Origin: Candidatus Peribacteria bacterium RIFOXYB1_FULL_54_35
GTDB taxonomy: Bacteria > Patescibacteriota > Gracilibacteria > Peribacterales > Peribacteraceae
Reading direction: 5' to 3'
Assembly: GCA_001787755.1 (NCBI GenBank)
Contig: MFYJ01000013.1
Span: forward strand, 62,001-126,000
DNA length: 64,000 nt
Shown here: piece after piece, positions 16,414 to 25,101 of the stretch
Layout: each line of letters opens with the position of its first letter
How positions within the stretch are numbered: the first letter of the stretch is position 1
Program-made: the position numbers and the translations under genes
The notes under the pieces: model-generated
The model's database searches: none
What the model was told of the DNA's origin: nothing
The model's input: only the letters and a program-made list of their open reading frames with translations

Positions 16414-18075
16414 ATGCCCCACACCTGCACCGATTGCTCAGCCCGGTATGAAATTCCGGAGGATGAACAGGTGTTTCACGCAGATATGGGAGTCCCTCCC
16501 CCAAAACAGTGTCCGCACTGCCGCTTCGTCCGCAGACTCAATGAGCGCAACGCGAGGAATCTCTACAGACGGAAATGTGATCTGACCGGGAAGGAATTCA
16601 TCTCTCCCTATAGCGATGTCCCCTTCCCCGTGTACCATCCTGACGTGTGGTTCTCGGACGACTGGGACGACCTGAAGTACGGGAGAGACATCGACTGGAA
16701 CCGTCCCTTTTTCGATCAGCTCCTCGAGCTCTTCCACTGCGTTCCCCACCAGGGGCAATTCATCTGCCCCGGCACACTGGAGAACAGCGAATATGTGAAC
16801 TGCGCCGGATACCTGAAGGATTGTTACCTGGTTGCCGAAACGGACTATAACGAGAAGTGCCTGTACGGTAACAGAGTCTTCCACAACATAAGTGTTGTGG
16901 ACTGCAGCAACATCTACGAGTCAGAACTCTGCTACGAGTGCATAGACTGCACCAAGTGCCACAGCTGCCGTTACTGCATAGACTGCCTCAATTGTTCCGA
17001 TTGCTTCGCGATGCGAAACTGCATCGGGTGCCACGACTGCATCGGATGCATGAATCTGCGCCAGAAGCAGTACATGCTTTTCAATGAGCAACTCAGTAAA
17101 GAAGAGTACGCGAAGAGAAAGAAGGAAATGGCACTTCATACAACGGGAGGTGTGGAATCTCTGCGGGGAAAAGCCAAAGAGTTCTTCCTCACACAACCAC
17201 ACCGCTTCGTCCAGATGGAGCAGGTGCAGAACTGCAGCGGGGATCACCTATTTAATTCGAAGAATGCACATGACTGCGTAGACTGCACAGACCTGGAAGA
17301 CTGCAAGTACTGCGCACGCGTTTTCAATGCAAAATCCGCACTGGACTACACTTCGTGGGGAGATAAATCCGAGCGCATGTACCAATGCGGAGCCTGCGGG
17401 GACAATGCCTACAATCTGAAATTCTGCACGACATGCGCTACCAATAATTCCGACCTTGAGTACTGCGGCCACTGCACGGGATGCAAGAACTGCTTTGGAT
17501 GCGCAGGAATGCGCAAGAAGCAGCACTGCATCCTGAACAAGCAATACTCCAAGAAGGAGTATGAAAACACCCGGAAAAAGCTGATCAAACATATGGAGAA
17601 GCACGGCGAATGGGGCGAGTATTTTCCCAAGCAGTTCTGCCCGTTCGGGTACAACGAAACACTCGCTGCCGAATACTTCCCTCTCACAAAAAAGGAGGCA
17701 CTCGCGCAGGGCTACAGATGGAGGGATCCAGTGGATGAGAAACCGAAGGTGGAGAAGGTAATCCCAGTGAAAAAGCTGCCCCAGTCTATAGAGGATATTC
17801 CCGACGATATTCTCCACTGGGCTGTAACATGCGAGGAAACAGACCGCCCTTTCCGCATCATCAAACAGGAACTGGATTTTTACAGGCAGATGCAAATTCC
17901 TGTGCCTCATTTTCACCCGGATGAACGTCACAGGCGCCGCATGGAGCTCAGACCTTCACGCGTGTTCTATGATCGCACATGCGATAAATGCGGGAAGGAG
18001 ATCCAAACAACCTATGGCCCGCAGAGACCGGAGATTGTGTACTGCGAAGAATGCTATCTCTCTGAGGTATACTAA
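16414..18075 (+). CDS. array protein 5
   Basis: 553 aa. Short-form N-terminal module (EDEQVFHADMGVPPPKQCPHC). N1 is intact and N2 has one Cys (CDLTG). C1 is lost (CEETD, HPDER) and C2 is intact (CDKC, CEEC). It is the first member with the 'VIPVKKLPQSIEDIPDDILHWAV' linker that marks the second subfamily (members 5, 6, 9-18 and 20). The promoter TATACT lies in the relic just upstream. Its own last codons, GTA TAC TAA, supply the -10 box of the next gene, only 6 bases on. No membrane segment or signal peptide. Confidence 0.87.
   Translation: MPHTCTDCSARYEIPEDEQVFHADMGVPPPKQCPHCRFVRRLNERNARNLYRRKCDLTGKEFISPYSDVPFPVYHPDVWFSDDWDDLKYGRDIDWNRPFFDQLLELFHCVPHQGQFICPGTLENSEYVNCAGYLKDCYLVAETDYNEKCLYGNRVFHNISVVDCSNIYESELCYECIDCTKCHSCRYCIDCLNCSDCFAMRNCIGCHDCIGCMNLRQKQYMLFNEQLSKEEYAKRKKEMALHTTGGVESLRGKAKEFFLTQPHRFVQMEQVQNCSGDHLFNSKNAHDCVDCTDLEDCKYCARVFNAKSALDYTSWGDKSERMYQCGACGDNAYNLKFCTTCATNNSDLEYCGHCTGCKNCFGCAGMRKKQHCILNKQYSKKEYENTRKKLIKHMEKHGEWGEYFPKQFCPFGYNETLAAEYFPLTKKEALAQGYRWRDPVDEKPKVEKVIPVKKLPQSIEDIPDDILHWAVTCEETDRPFRIIKQELDFYRQMQIPVPHFHPDERHRRRMELRPSRVFYDRTCDKCGKEIQTTYGPQRPEIVYCEECYLSEVY
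18068..18073 (+). promoter_or_regulatory. -10 box inside the end of array gene 5
   Basis: TATACT overlaps the Val-Tyr-stop codons of array gene 5 and lies 8 bases before the ATG of array gene 6. Confidence 0.55.
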
Positions 18076-18081
18076 GCACAC

Positions 18082-19731
18082 ATGCAAATGACCTGCAAAG
18101 TGTGCGGTACAAAGTACTCTCTCTCAGAAGGAGAAACGAAAAATTATGCAAAATTCGGATATGATCCGCCCCCTCTTTGCTTTGCATGCACGCAAAAGCA
18201 ACGTGTCTGCTTTCGAAATGGAAGGACTCTCTACAGAAGGAAATGTGATTTCTCAGGTGAAACTATCGTTTCAATGTACGCACCTGATTCTCCATATACG
18301 ATATACAAGCAAGACATCTGGTGGAGCGACCAGTGGGATCCACTCACCTATGGTAAAGAGTACGATTTTAACCGACCGTTCTTCGAGCAATTTAAAGAAC
18401 TCAGTCTCCAGTCACCCCATTCAACACTTACCAATATCAATCCCGATAACAGCGAGTACTGCAATATGTGCGAGGGAAACCGAAACTGCTACCTCACTAT
18501 TGGTGGCGACTTCAATGAAGATTGCCTCTACGGAAACTTTAACATGCACAATCGTGATGTTGTTGATTGCGATACATCAAATGACAATGAAGCATGTTTC
18601 TTCATTCTGAATTCTTTTGACTGTTACGGTTGCCGATTCACATTTGACTCAAAAAACTGTAGTGATTGTTCATTCGTCTCTGACTGTATGGGCTGCAGTG
18701 ACTGCATTCTTTGCACAAATCAGCGAAATAAGTCTTTCTGCATTCTCAACGAGCAGTTGACTAAGGAAGAATTTGCTCAGCGAAAGTCCGACCTTATGAA
18801 CGGCACATACAGTATGCAGCAAAAGAACTGGGAGGAGTTTCTTAAGCTGCTTTCAAAACGCGCTGTGAAGGCGACACACAACGTCTCCTGTGAAGATTGT
18901 GCTGGTGACTACATAAAAGGAAGTAAAAACTGCGTGAACTGTTTCGATGCGAGCGACTGCGAGGACTGCATGAATATGATCTTCTTGAGTAAGACAAAAG
19001 ATTCATTCAATTCTGGATTCATTGGAGATACTTCCGAGCTCTGCTACAACATGCAGGCTGCAATTGCCTATGGCTCAACCCATTCATTTACAGTGTTCGA
19101 ATCAAAGTTCATTGAATACAGTGAACACATCTTCCACTCCGAGTACATGTTTGGATGTTCGAACGTAAAGAAGAAGAAATACTGCATACTTAATACTCAG
19201 TATTCTGAAAAAGAGTATAAGGATTTGAGAGTAAAAATAATCGAACATATGAAGAGTACCGGAGAATGGGGACAGTATTTTCCAAGGAGCTTTTCATGTT
19301 TTGGATACAATGAATCTACTGCTTCAGAAATTTTCCCGATGTCAAAGAAAGAAGCAATGGGGCAAGGATTTAACTGGAGAGACGAAGAGGATATCAAGTT
19401 GGATGTTGAGAAAGTGATACCTGCAAGTGACCTCCCTGATTCTATTGAAGATATACCGGATGACATTCTCAATTGGGCTATACGATGTGAAAAAACCAAC
19501 AAGCCATTCAAACTGATTAACCAGGAGTTGAAATTTTACCGAACACATCGCATACCTGTCCCGCATATCCATCCCGACGAGCGCTATAGAATAAGACTCT
19601 CCCTTAAAAATCCCTCTGTGCTCTGGGACAGGACGTGCGCAAAATGCGAGAAGGCTGTTCGAACGTCGTACGCACCGGAGAGACCGGAGATTGTGTACTG
19701 CGAAGAATGCTATCTCAAAGAGGTGTACTAG
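18082..19731 (+). CDS. array protein 6, AT-rich member
   Basis: 549 aa, the shortest member. The N-terminal module is a variant (CKVC, then LCFAC). N2 has one Cys (CDFSG), C1 is lost (CEKTN, HPDER) and C2 is intact (CAKC, CEEC). It pairs with array protein 16, 17 kb away: both have NMCEGN, GGDFNEDC, MHNR and CYGC blocks in the same order. Its codons are visibly richer in A and T than those of gene 16 and of its neighbours, so it may be a more recent arrival or escape gene conversion. It starts 6 bases after the stop of gene 5. Confidence 0.87.
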   Translation: MQMTCKVCGTKYSLSEGETKNYAKFGYDPPPLCFACTQKQRVCFRNGRTLYRRKCDFSGETIVSMYAPDSPYTIYKQDIWWSDQWDPLTYGKEYDFNRPFFEQFKELSLQSPHSTLTNINPDNSEYCNMCEGNRNCYLTIGGDFNEDCLYGNFNMHNRDVVDCDTSNDNEACFFILNSFDCYGCRFTFDSKNCSDCSFVSDCMGCSDCILCTNQRNKSFCILNEQLTKEEFAQRKSDLMNGTYSMQQKNWEEFLKLLSKRAVKATHNVSCEDCAGDYIKGSKNCVNCFDASDCEDCMNMIFLSKTKDSFNSGFIGDTSELCYNMQAAIAYGSTHSFTVFESKFIEYSEHIFHSEYMFGCSNVKKKKYCILNTQYSEKEYKDLRVKIIEHMKSTGEWGQYFPRSFSCFGYNESTASEIFPMSKKEAMGQGFNWRDEEDIKLDVEKVIPASDLPDSIEDIPDDILNWAIRCEKTNKPFKLINQELKFYRTHRIPVPHIHPDERYRIRLSLKNPSVLWDRTCAKCEKAVRTSYAPERPEIVYCEECYLKEVY

Positions 19732-19778
19732 CAACAGCGTTTAGCGTGCAACGGAAAGCCATTAACCGCTATCCGCTG
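19732..19778. repeat. spacer stem-loop, TAGCG-word type
   Basis: Degenerate copy: GCGTTTAGCG on the left, TTAACCGCTA on the right, followed by the TATACT of the next gene. Confidence 0.5.
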
Positions 19779-19794
19779 TATACTCCACATCCTC

Positions 19795-21459
19795 ATGCAG
19801 CAACCCTGCTCCAACTCCTGGTGTCAGAACGCATTCGAACTATTCCCGGAGGACCGTGAACTCTTCCGGCAGTTTGATGTTCCTGAACCCACGATGTGCC
19901 CGGACTGCCGGCATCAGCGACGAGCGGCGTTCCAGATTTCCCTTGTGCTCTTTGAGAGGAAATCCGCCCTCTCCGGAGAGCCCATCCTCACCCTCTACCG
20001 ACCGAACAAGCCCTACGCCGTCTACTCCATTGATGAATGGTGGAGCGACGCGTGGGATCCTCTGAGATATGGGAGAGAGTTCGACTTCTCCCGCCCATTC
20101 TTCGAACAATTTGCCGAACTCTTCTCCGCCGTTCCGAAGATGGCAACGTTTAACGAAGGATGTGAGAACTGCGAGTACTGCGCAAGCGCAGGATCGGCAA
20201 AGGACTGCTACTACTGCCGAACAGTCCACCGTTCGCAGAACTGCTACTTTAGCGAGATGGTGACCGGCTACAACGAGAACCTCTGTGACTGCCTCCGATG
20301 CCAGAGATCGGGGAAACTGTACGAATGCATCCTCTGCATCAACTGCCACCAGAGTGCCTACCTCCTGCGCTGCACCCAGACGCATGACAGCTACTTCAGC
20401 ACCGATCTCCGCGGCTGCAGCAACTGCCTCTTCTGCCATAACCTCCGCAACAAGTCGTACTACGTAGAGAACAAGCCCGTTTCAAAAGAGGAGTTCAAAG
20501 CACGGAAGGCAGAACTGCAGGATGGCTGCCACTCCACCCTCGAAGAGAATCTGAAAAAATTCGGAGAGGTCTACAGCGCAACCATCTGGCAGGACCTGAC
20601 CAATACGAACTGTGAGAACTGTGTGGGAGACGGGCTCGTGAATTCTGCGGATTGCTACCAGTGCTTTAATTGCTTCAACTGCCAGAATGCCCGCTACTGC
20701 TGGATGCTCACGCCGAGCGAGCGGTGTGTGAGCGCCATGGATATCACCCGCGGAGGAATTGGAGAGCTCCTCTACAACTGCACAGGACTCGGCGGAGGCA
20801 ACTACTTCATGCGCATGTGCTCGCAGTGCAGAAAGTGCTCAGAAATGACCTACTGCATCGACTGCTACCACAGTAAAAACTTCTTCGGATGTGCGGGGAT
20901 GAAGTCAGGAAACTACTGCATTCTCAACAAACAATACACGGAAGAGGAATACAAGAAGCTGCGAGACAGAATCATCGCACACATGAAGAAAGCAGGAGAA
21001 TGGGGAACGTTCTTCCCACCTTCCCTTGCCCCTTTCCCATACAGTGACTCCCTCGGACAGGTATACTTCCCGCTGAGCAAAAGAGAAGCGGAAGCACGGG
21101 GATTCCAGTGGGAAGAACCCCTGGAGCAGAAGCTCAAGGGCAATACCCGCAGAGAGCCGCTTCCTGATTGTATTGCTGACGTAGAGGATGCTATCTGCCA
21201 CGAGGTGCTCACATGCGAGACGAGCGGCAAACAGTACAAAATCATCCGGCAGGAACTGGAATTCTACCGGGACACGCGTCTCCCCCTCCCGCGCAAGCAC
21301 CCCGATGTGCGCATGCAGCGCAGGAGCAATATGCTCAGTGCACACAGGCTCTGGAACCGCACATGCGCGAAATGCGGGAAGAAGATACAGACTTCCTATG
21401 CACCTGATCGCCCGGAGATTGTGTATTGCGAAAAGTGCTACCTCTCTGAAGTGTACTGA
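19795..21459 (+). CDS. array protein 7, altered N-terminal zinc sites
   Basis: 554 aa. In N1 the first pair is spaced C-x4-C (CSNSWC) instead of C-x2-C, and the second pair is normal (CPDC). N2 has no Cys at all (RKSALSG). C1 is lost (CETSG, HPDVR) and C2 is intact (CAKC, CEKC). The linker 'LPDCIADVEDAICHEVL' puts it with members 1-4, 8, 19 and 21. TATACT (19779-19784) lies 10 bases before the ATG, so a leaderless transcript is likely. Cys block 1 has a clear CQRSGKLYECILCINCH segment. Confidence 0.87.
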   Translation: MQQPCSNSWCQNAFELFPEDRELFRQFDVPEPTMCPDCRHQRRAAFQISLVLFERKSALSGEPILTLYRPNKPYAVYSIDEWWSDAWDPLRYGREFDFSRPFFEQFAELFSAVPKMATFNEGCENCEYCASAGSAKDCYYCRTVHRSQNCYFSEMVTGYNENLCDCLRCQRSGKLYECILCINCHQSAYLLRCTQTHDSYFSTDLRGCSNCLFCHNLRNKSYYVENKPVSKEEFKARKAELQDGCHSTLEENLKKFGEVYSATIWQDLTNTNCENCVGDGLVNSADCYQCFNCFNCQNARYCWMLTPSERCVSAMDITRGGIGELLYNCTGLGGGNYFMRMCSQCRKCSEMTYCIDCYHSKNFFGCAGMKSGNYCILNKQYTEEEYKKLRDRIIAHMKKAGEWGTFFPPSLAPFPYSDSLGQVYFPLSKREAEARGFQWEEPLEQKLKGNTRREPLPDCIADVEDAICHEVLTCETSGKQYKIIRQELEFYRDTRLPLPRKHPDVRMQRRSNMLSAHRLWNRTCAKCGKKIQTSYAPDRPEIVYCEKCYLSEVY

Positions 21460-21460
21460 C

Positions 21461-21527
21461 CAGAAGTCAGTAGGCAGAAGACAGAAGGCAGTTTAGAATA
21501 ACTCCCTACTGACTTCTGACTTCTCAC
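21461..21527. repeat. spacer stem-loop, CAGAAGTCAG-word type
   Basis: CAGAAGTCAGTAGG on the left and CCTACTGACTTCTG on the right are perfect reverse complements, with a CAGAAG-rich loop. A relative lies at 39009-39078. TAGAAT (21494-21499) inside may be the -10 of array gene 8, with a short leader. Confidence 0.75.
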
Positions 21528-21530
21528 ATC

Positions 21531-23198
21531 ATGCAGAAAACATGTGAACAGTGCTCGGCTCCCTTCGACATAACCAATGAAGATCTTGCCCTGCTTGCAA
21601 GACTCTCGCTCACGCTCGACGGAAAAAAATTCGATCTTCCACCGCCGAGAGACTGTCCGGACTGCCGTCAGCAGCGCCGCATGTCGTTCCGGAATGAGCG
21701 AACACTCTACCGCAGGAAGTGCGACATTACAGGAAAGGACATCGTCTCCATCTTCCCGCCGGACTCTCCCTACAAAGTCTGCGACAAAGATTACTGGTAC
21801 AGCGAGAAGTTCGATCCTTTTCCTTTTGGCAGGAAATATGACTTCAACCGGCCATTCTTCGAACAATTCAAGGATCTGGAACTTTCCATTCCCCTGCCCT
21901 CCCTGCGCATAGAGCGCTCGGAGAACTGCGACTTCAACAACGACATGCGTGACTGCAGGAACTGCTACCTCTGCTCACGTACACACGAATCGCAGGATCT
22001 GCTCTACACCTACCGCGGGAATAAGTCTTCAAATTCCGTGGACTGCACGCAGATTACAAAATCGGAAATCATGCATGAGTGCGTGGAGTGCGTGAAGTGC
22101 TATAACTGCCGGTACCTCTTCTTCTGCAGCGAATGTACGGACTGTTCGTTCCTGCTCGACTGCAGAAGCTGCATGTCGTGCTTCATGTGCACGAACCTCC
22201 GCAATAAGCAGTACTGCTTCCTCAATGAGCAACTCACAAAAAACGAGTACAAGAAGAGGCTTGCGGAGTTTGATTTCGGCTCAGAGAATCACGTGCAGAA
22301 GGCCTATCGGATGTTCGCGGACATCAAGAAGAAAACCATACGGAGGGCTCTCATCCATGTGAATGCCGAAGATTCAACAGGCGATAACCTCTTTGACTGC
22401 AAGAACTGCCACCTCTGCTTCGGAACGCAGTTCTCACAGGACAGCCGGTACCTCTGGGACGTGAAGCTGTACAAAGATTCCATGGATGCATACAGCGGAG
22501 GGAGAAACAGCGAACTCATCTATTACACCACTGCAGGGGCGGCATCCTACGGGGTGCAGTTCTGCCTCCGTACTTCCGAGTGCCACGATGTGCTGTACTC
22601 TTTCTTCCTCAATTCATCGGAGTATGTTTTCGGTTCCATCGGACTCAGGCGGGGAAAGTACTGCATTCTCAACAGGCAGTACTCAGAAGCGGAATACAGG
22701 CAACTGCTCCCGAAAATTGTGGAACACATGGAAAGTACCGGAGAGTGGGGAGATTTCTTCCCGCCTTCCCTCTGCCCGTTTGCCTATAACGAGACAGTGG
22801 CACACGAGTACTTCCCCTTCACCAGCAAAGAGGCAAAAGAAAAGGGATACCGCTGGAAAGAACAGGACCCGAAGGACTATCGGAAGCAGACCCATCCCCT
22901 CCCCGAAAACATTGCCGATATTGGCGATGAGGTGACAAACACGATGCTTGCCTGTTCATCCTGCGGAAGGAATTACAAGATCGTTCCACAGGAGCTCAAA
23001 TTCTACCGTGAACACACCGTTTCTGCTCCCCGCCTCTGCCCCGACTGCCGCCACATGCGCAGGCTCGGGACCAAGAATCCGCTGAAACTGCGGGAAGATA
23101 CTTGCAGGAAGTGCAACAAGAGCATCATCACTACATTCCCCGAGGGAACGGAAATGCAGATCTACTGCGACGAGTGCTATCTGAAAGAGGTGTATTAG
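21531..23198 (+). CDS. array protein 8, both C-terminal zinc sites intact
   Basis: 555 aa. One of only two members with an intact C1 site: CSSCG about 45 residues before LCPDCRHMRR. C2 is also intact (CRKC, CDEC). N1 is intact (CEQC, CPDC), while N2 has CDITG plus an isolated Cys (VCDKD). The C-terminal module therefore shows the probable ancestral form of the duplicated zinc module. The EWGDFFP and AYNET linker is present. It is followed by a TAGCG-type stem-loop. Confidence 0.88.
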   Translation: MQKTCEQCSAPFDITNEDLALLARLSLTLDGKKFDLPPPRDCPDCRQQRRMSFRNERTLYRRKCDITGKDIVSIFPPDSPYKVCDKDYWYSEKFDPFPFGRKYDFNRPFFEQFKDLELSIPLPSLRIERSENCDFNNDMRDCRNCYLCSRTHESQDLLYTYRGNKSSNSVDCTQITKSEIMHECVECVKCYNCRYLFFCSECTDCSFLLDCRSCMSCFMCTNLRNKQYCFLNEQLTKNEYKKRLAEFDFGSENHVQKAYRMFADIKKKTIRRALIHVNAEDSTGDNLFDCKNCHLCFGTQFSQDSRYLWDVKLYKDSMDAYSGGRNSELIYYTTAGAASYGVQFCLRTSECHDVLYSFFLNSSEYVFGSIGLRRGKYCILNRQYSEAEYRQLLPKIVEHMESTGEWGDFFPPSLCPFAYNETVAHEYFPFTSKEAKEKGYRWKEQDPKDYRKQTHPLPENIADIGDEVTNTMLACSSCGRNYKIVPQELKFYREHTVSAPRLCPDCRHMRRLGTKNPLKLREDTCRKCNKSIITTFPEGTEMQIYCDECYLKEVY

Positions 23199-23260
23199 CG
23201 ACTAGCGGTTAGCGTGTAGCGTATGGCTGCTAATCGCTAACCGCTAAACGCTCATCGTTG
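23199..23260. repeat. spacer stem-loop, TAGCG-word type
   Basis: The perfect arms AGCGGTTAGCG (23204-23214) and CGCTAACCGCT (23235-23245) enclose more TAGCG/GCTA words. It sits directly before the TATACT of array gene 9. Confidence 0.75.
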
Positions 23261-23276
23261 TATACTTCAAAGCCTC

Positions 23277-24992
23277 ATGCAGAAGACCAGCCTTCATCAA
23301 GATTCCGGCCGGCAAGCGTGTGCCCAATGCTCGGCGTCCTTCGAAATCACCGCTGAAGATCTCGCGTTCCTCGAGAAGCTCTCGCCGAAGATTGGAGGGA
23401 AAATTTTGAAGATTCCTCCCCCTACGCTCTGCCCGGAGTGCCGCCGCCAGCGTCACATCACCTGGCGAAATGAGCGGACGCTCTACCAACGCACTTGCGA
23501 CCTCTGCGGGAAGAGCATCATCTCGATCCACGAGACCTCAGCTCTCTTCCCCGTCTACTGCAATGAGTGTTGGTGGAGCGATCGGTGGAACGCGCAGGTA
23601 TTCGGCTGCCCGTACGATCCATCTCGATCGTTCCTCGCACAGATGCAGGAACTCCGAGCCGTCGTGCCCAGAAACGCCCTTTATCTCAAGAATACTGTCA
23701 ATTGCGACTACTGCAATCACTCGCTCGATATCCGCAACTGCTACCTCTGCGTCTGTGTCGGATACAATTCTGAAGACGGCTACTACTCCAAGTGGATCAT
23801 CAAGTCGAAAAACTTCTGTGACTGCTACCAGCTCATCGGCTGCGAGCTCCAGTACGAATCGTTCTACAGCAACGCCTGCTACAACTGCATCGTCGCAGAG
23901 AGATCCGAGGAATGCCGGGACAGCGCGTTCCTCTACGATTGCACAGGTTGCAGCGACTGCTTCTGCTGCTGGAACCTCCGGCACAAGCGGTTCTGCATCG
24001 AGAACGTGCAATACACGGAGAAGGAGTACCGACAGAGGAGGAATGCGATCGACCTGGGATCGTACCACGTGTTCCAGGATTCCGTGGCACGGTACCGTTC
24101 CTTGATTGCAGCACGCGCTGTTCGTGTTTCCATGTTCTCGAGACAGTGTGAGAATGTGTCGGGGGATTTTCTCATTCGCTGCAAGAATGTCCACGATTCC
24201 TACGATGTGGAGGACGGGCAGGATGCGCGGTTTTGCTACGGCTGCGCAGGCATCCGGGACTGTTACGACATCAACGAGGCTGCAGTGGACTGCGAGCTCC
24301 AGTACGATGCTCAGTCCTGCGACTTGAGCCGACGCATCTGCTTCTCCCACACTTCCTACTACTGCAGCGACGGTCTCTACCTCGATTCCTGTCACAGCTG
24401 CAGGAGTTGCTTCGGTTCTGTAGGGCTGCGCAACGCACAGTACTGCATCTTCAACCACCAGTACACGAAGGAGGAGTTCGAAACGCTTGTTCCGAAGATC
24501 ATCGAACAGATGCGGCAGGACGGCGAGTGGGGAGAATTCTTCCCGGCAGAACAGAGCCCCTTCGCTTACAACGAGACAACGGCGATGGAGTACTTCCCGC
24601 TCACGGAGGAGGAAGTTCTACGCCGCGGATTGAAGTGGAAGAACCGGACAGATGAGCCTCCGAAAGTGGACCGCATCATCCCAGCGCACCAATTGCCGAA
24701 TGCGATCGACGACATCCCCGATGACATCCTGAACTGGGCAATTGAATGCGAAGCCACAGGAAGACCGTTCCGGATTATCAAGCAGGAGCTCGACCTCTAC
24801 AGAGCCATGCGGCTTCCCATTCCCCACCTCCACCCCGACGAACGGCACAGGAGGAGGATGGCTCTCAGGAATCCGCGGAAACTGTGGCAGAGGAAGTGTG
24901 CAAAGTGCGGGAAGGAGATACAGACGACGTACGCTCCCGAGAGACCGGAGATTGTGTACTGTGAGGCTTGTTACCTTGCGGAAGTGTATTGA
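23277..24992 (+). CDS. array protein 9, complete N2 zinc site
   Basis: 571 aa with 44 Cys. N1 (CAQC, CPEC) and N2 (CDLCG, YCNECWW) are both complete. C1 is lost (CEATG, HPDER) and C2 is intact (CAKC, CEAC). Ten extra residues (SLHQDSGRQA) sit between MQKT and the first Cys pair, shared nearly base for base with array gene 11. The core resembles the next gene (NALYxKN, YSKWII, WNLRH), so the two look like a tandem duplicate. TATACT (23261-23266) ends 10 bases before the ATG. Confidence 0.88.
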   Translation: MQKTSLHQDSGRQACAQCSASFEITAEDLAFLEKLSPKIGGKILKIPPPTLCPECRRQRHITWRNERTLYQRTCDLCGKSIISIHETSALFPVYCNECWWSDRWNAQVFGCPYDPSRSFLAQMQELRAVVPRNALYLKNTVNCDYCNHSLDIRNCYLCVCVGYNSEDGYYSKWIIKSKNFCDCYQLIGCELQYESFYSNACYNCIVAERSEECRDSAFLYDCTGCSDCFCCWNLRHKRFCIENVQYTEKEYRQRRNAIDLGSYHVFQDSVARYRSLIAARAVRVSMFSRQCENVSGDFLIRCKNVHDSYDVEDGQDARFCYGCAGIRDCYDINEAAVDCELQYDAQSCDLSRRICFSHTSYYCSDGLYLDSCHSCRSCFGSVGLRNAQYCIFNHQYTKEEFETLVPKIIEQMRQDGEWGEFFPAEQSPFAYNETTAMEYFPLTEEEVLRRGLKWKNRTDEPPKVDRIIPAHQLPNAIDDIPDDILNWAIECEATGRPFRIIKQELDLYRAMRLPIPHLHPDERHRRRMALRNPRKLWQRKCAKCGKEIQTTYAPERPEIVYCEACYLAEVY

Positions 24993-25101
24993 TCGTATAT
25001 GGAATATCGTATGTAGTATGTCGGACGAGCTTCTTGAAGATCTTTTGATTTTCTCTCCTTTTCATTCCCCACATACGACATACCACATACCATATACGAC
25101 T
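24993..25101. repeat. spacer stem-loop, TATGTGGAATG-word type
   Basis: GTATATGGAATATCGTATG on the left faces CATACGACATACCACATAC-like words on the right. It is homologous to the spacers at 29671 and 33199 but diverged. Confidence 0.65.

Noticed and set aside
24742-25101. N-terminal extension of array gene 10 giving a 679-aa protein
   Set aside because: The extension overlaps gene 9 in another phase; the family start and spacer place the ATG at 25102. The same applies to 34651-35163 (gene 15) and 43924-44055 (gene 19).
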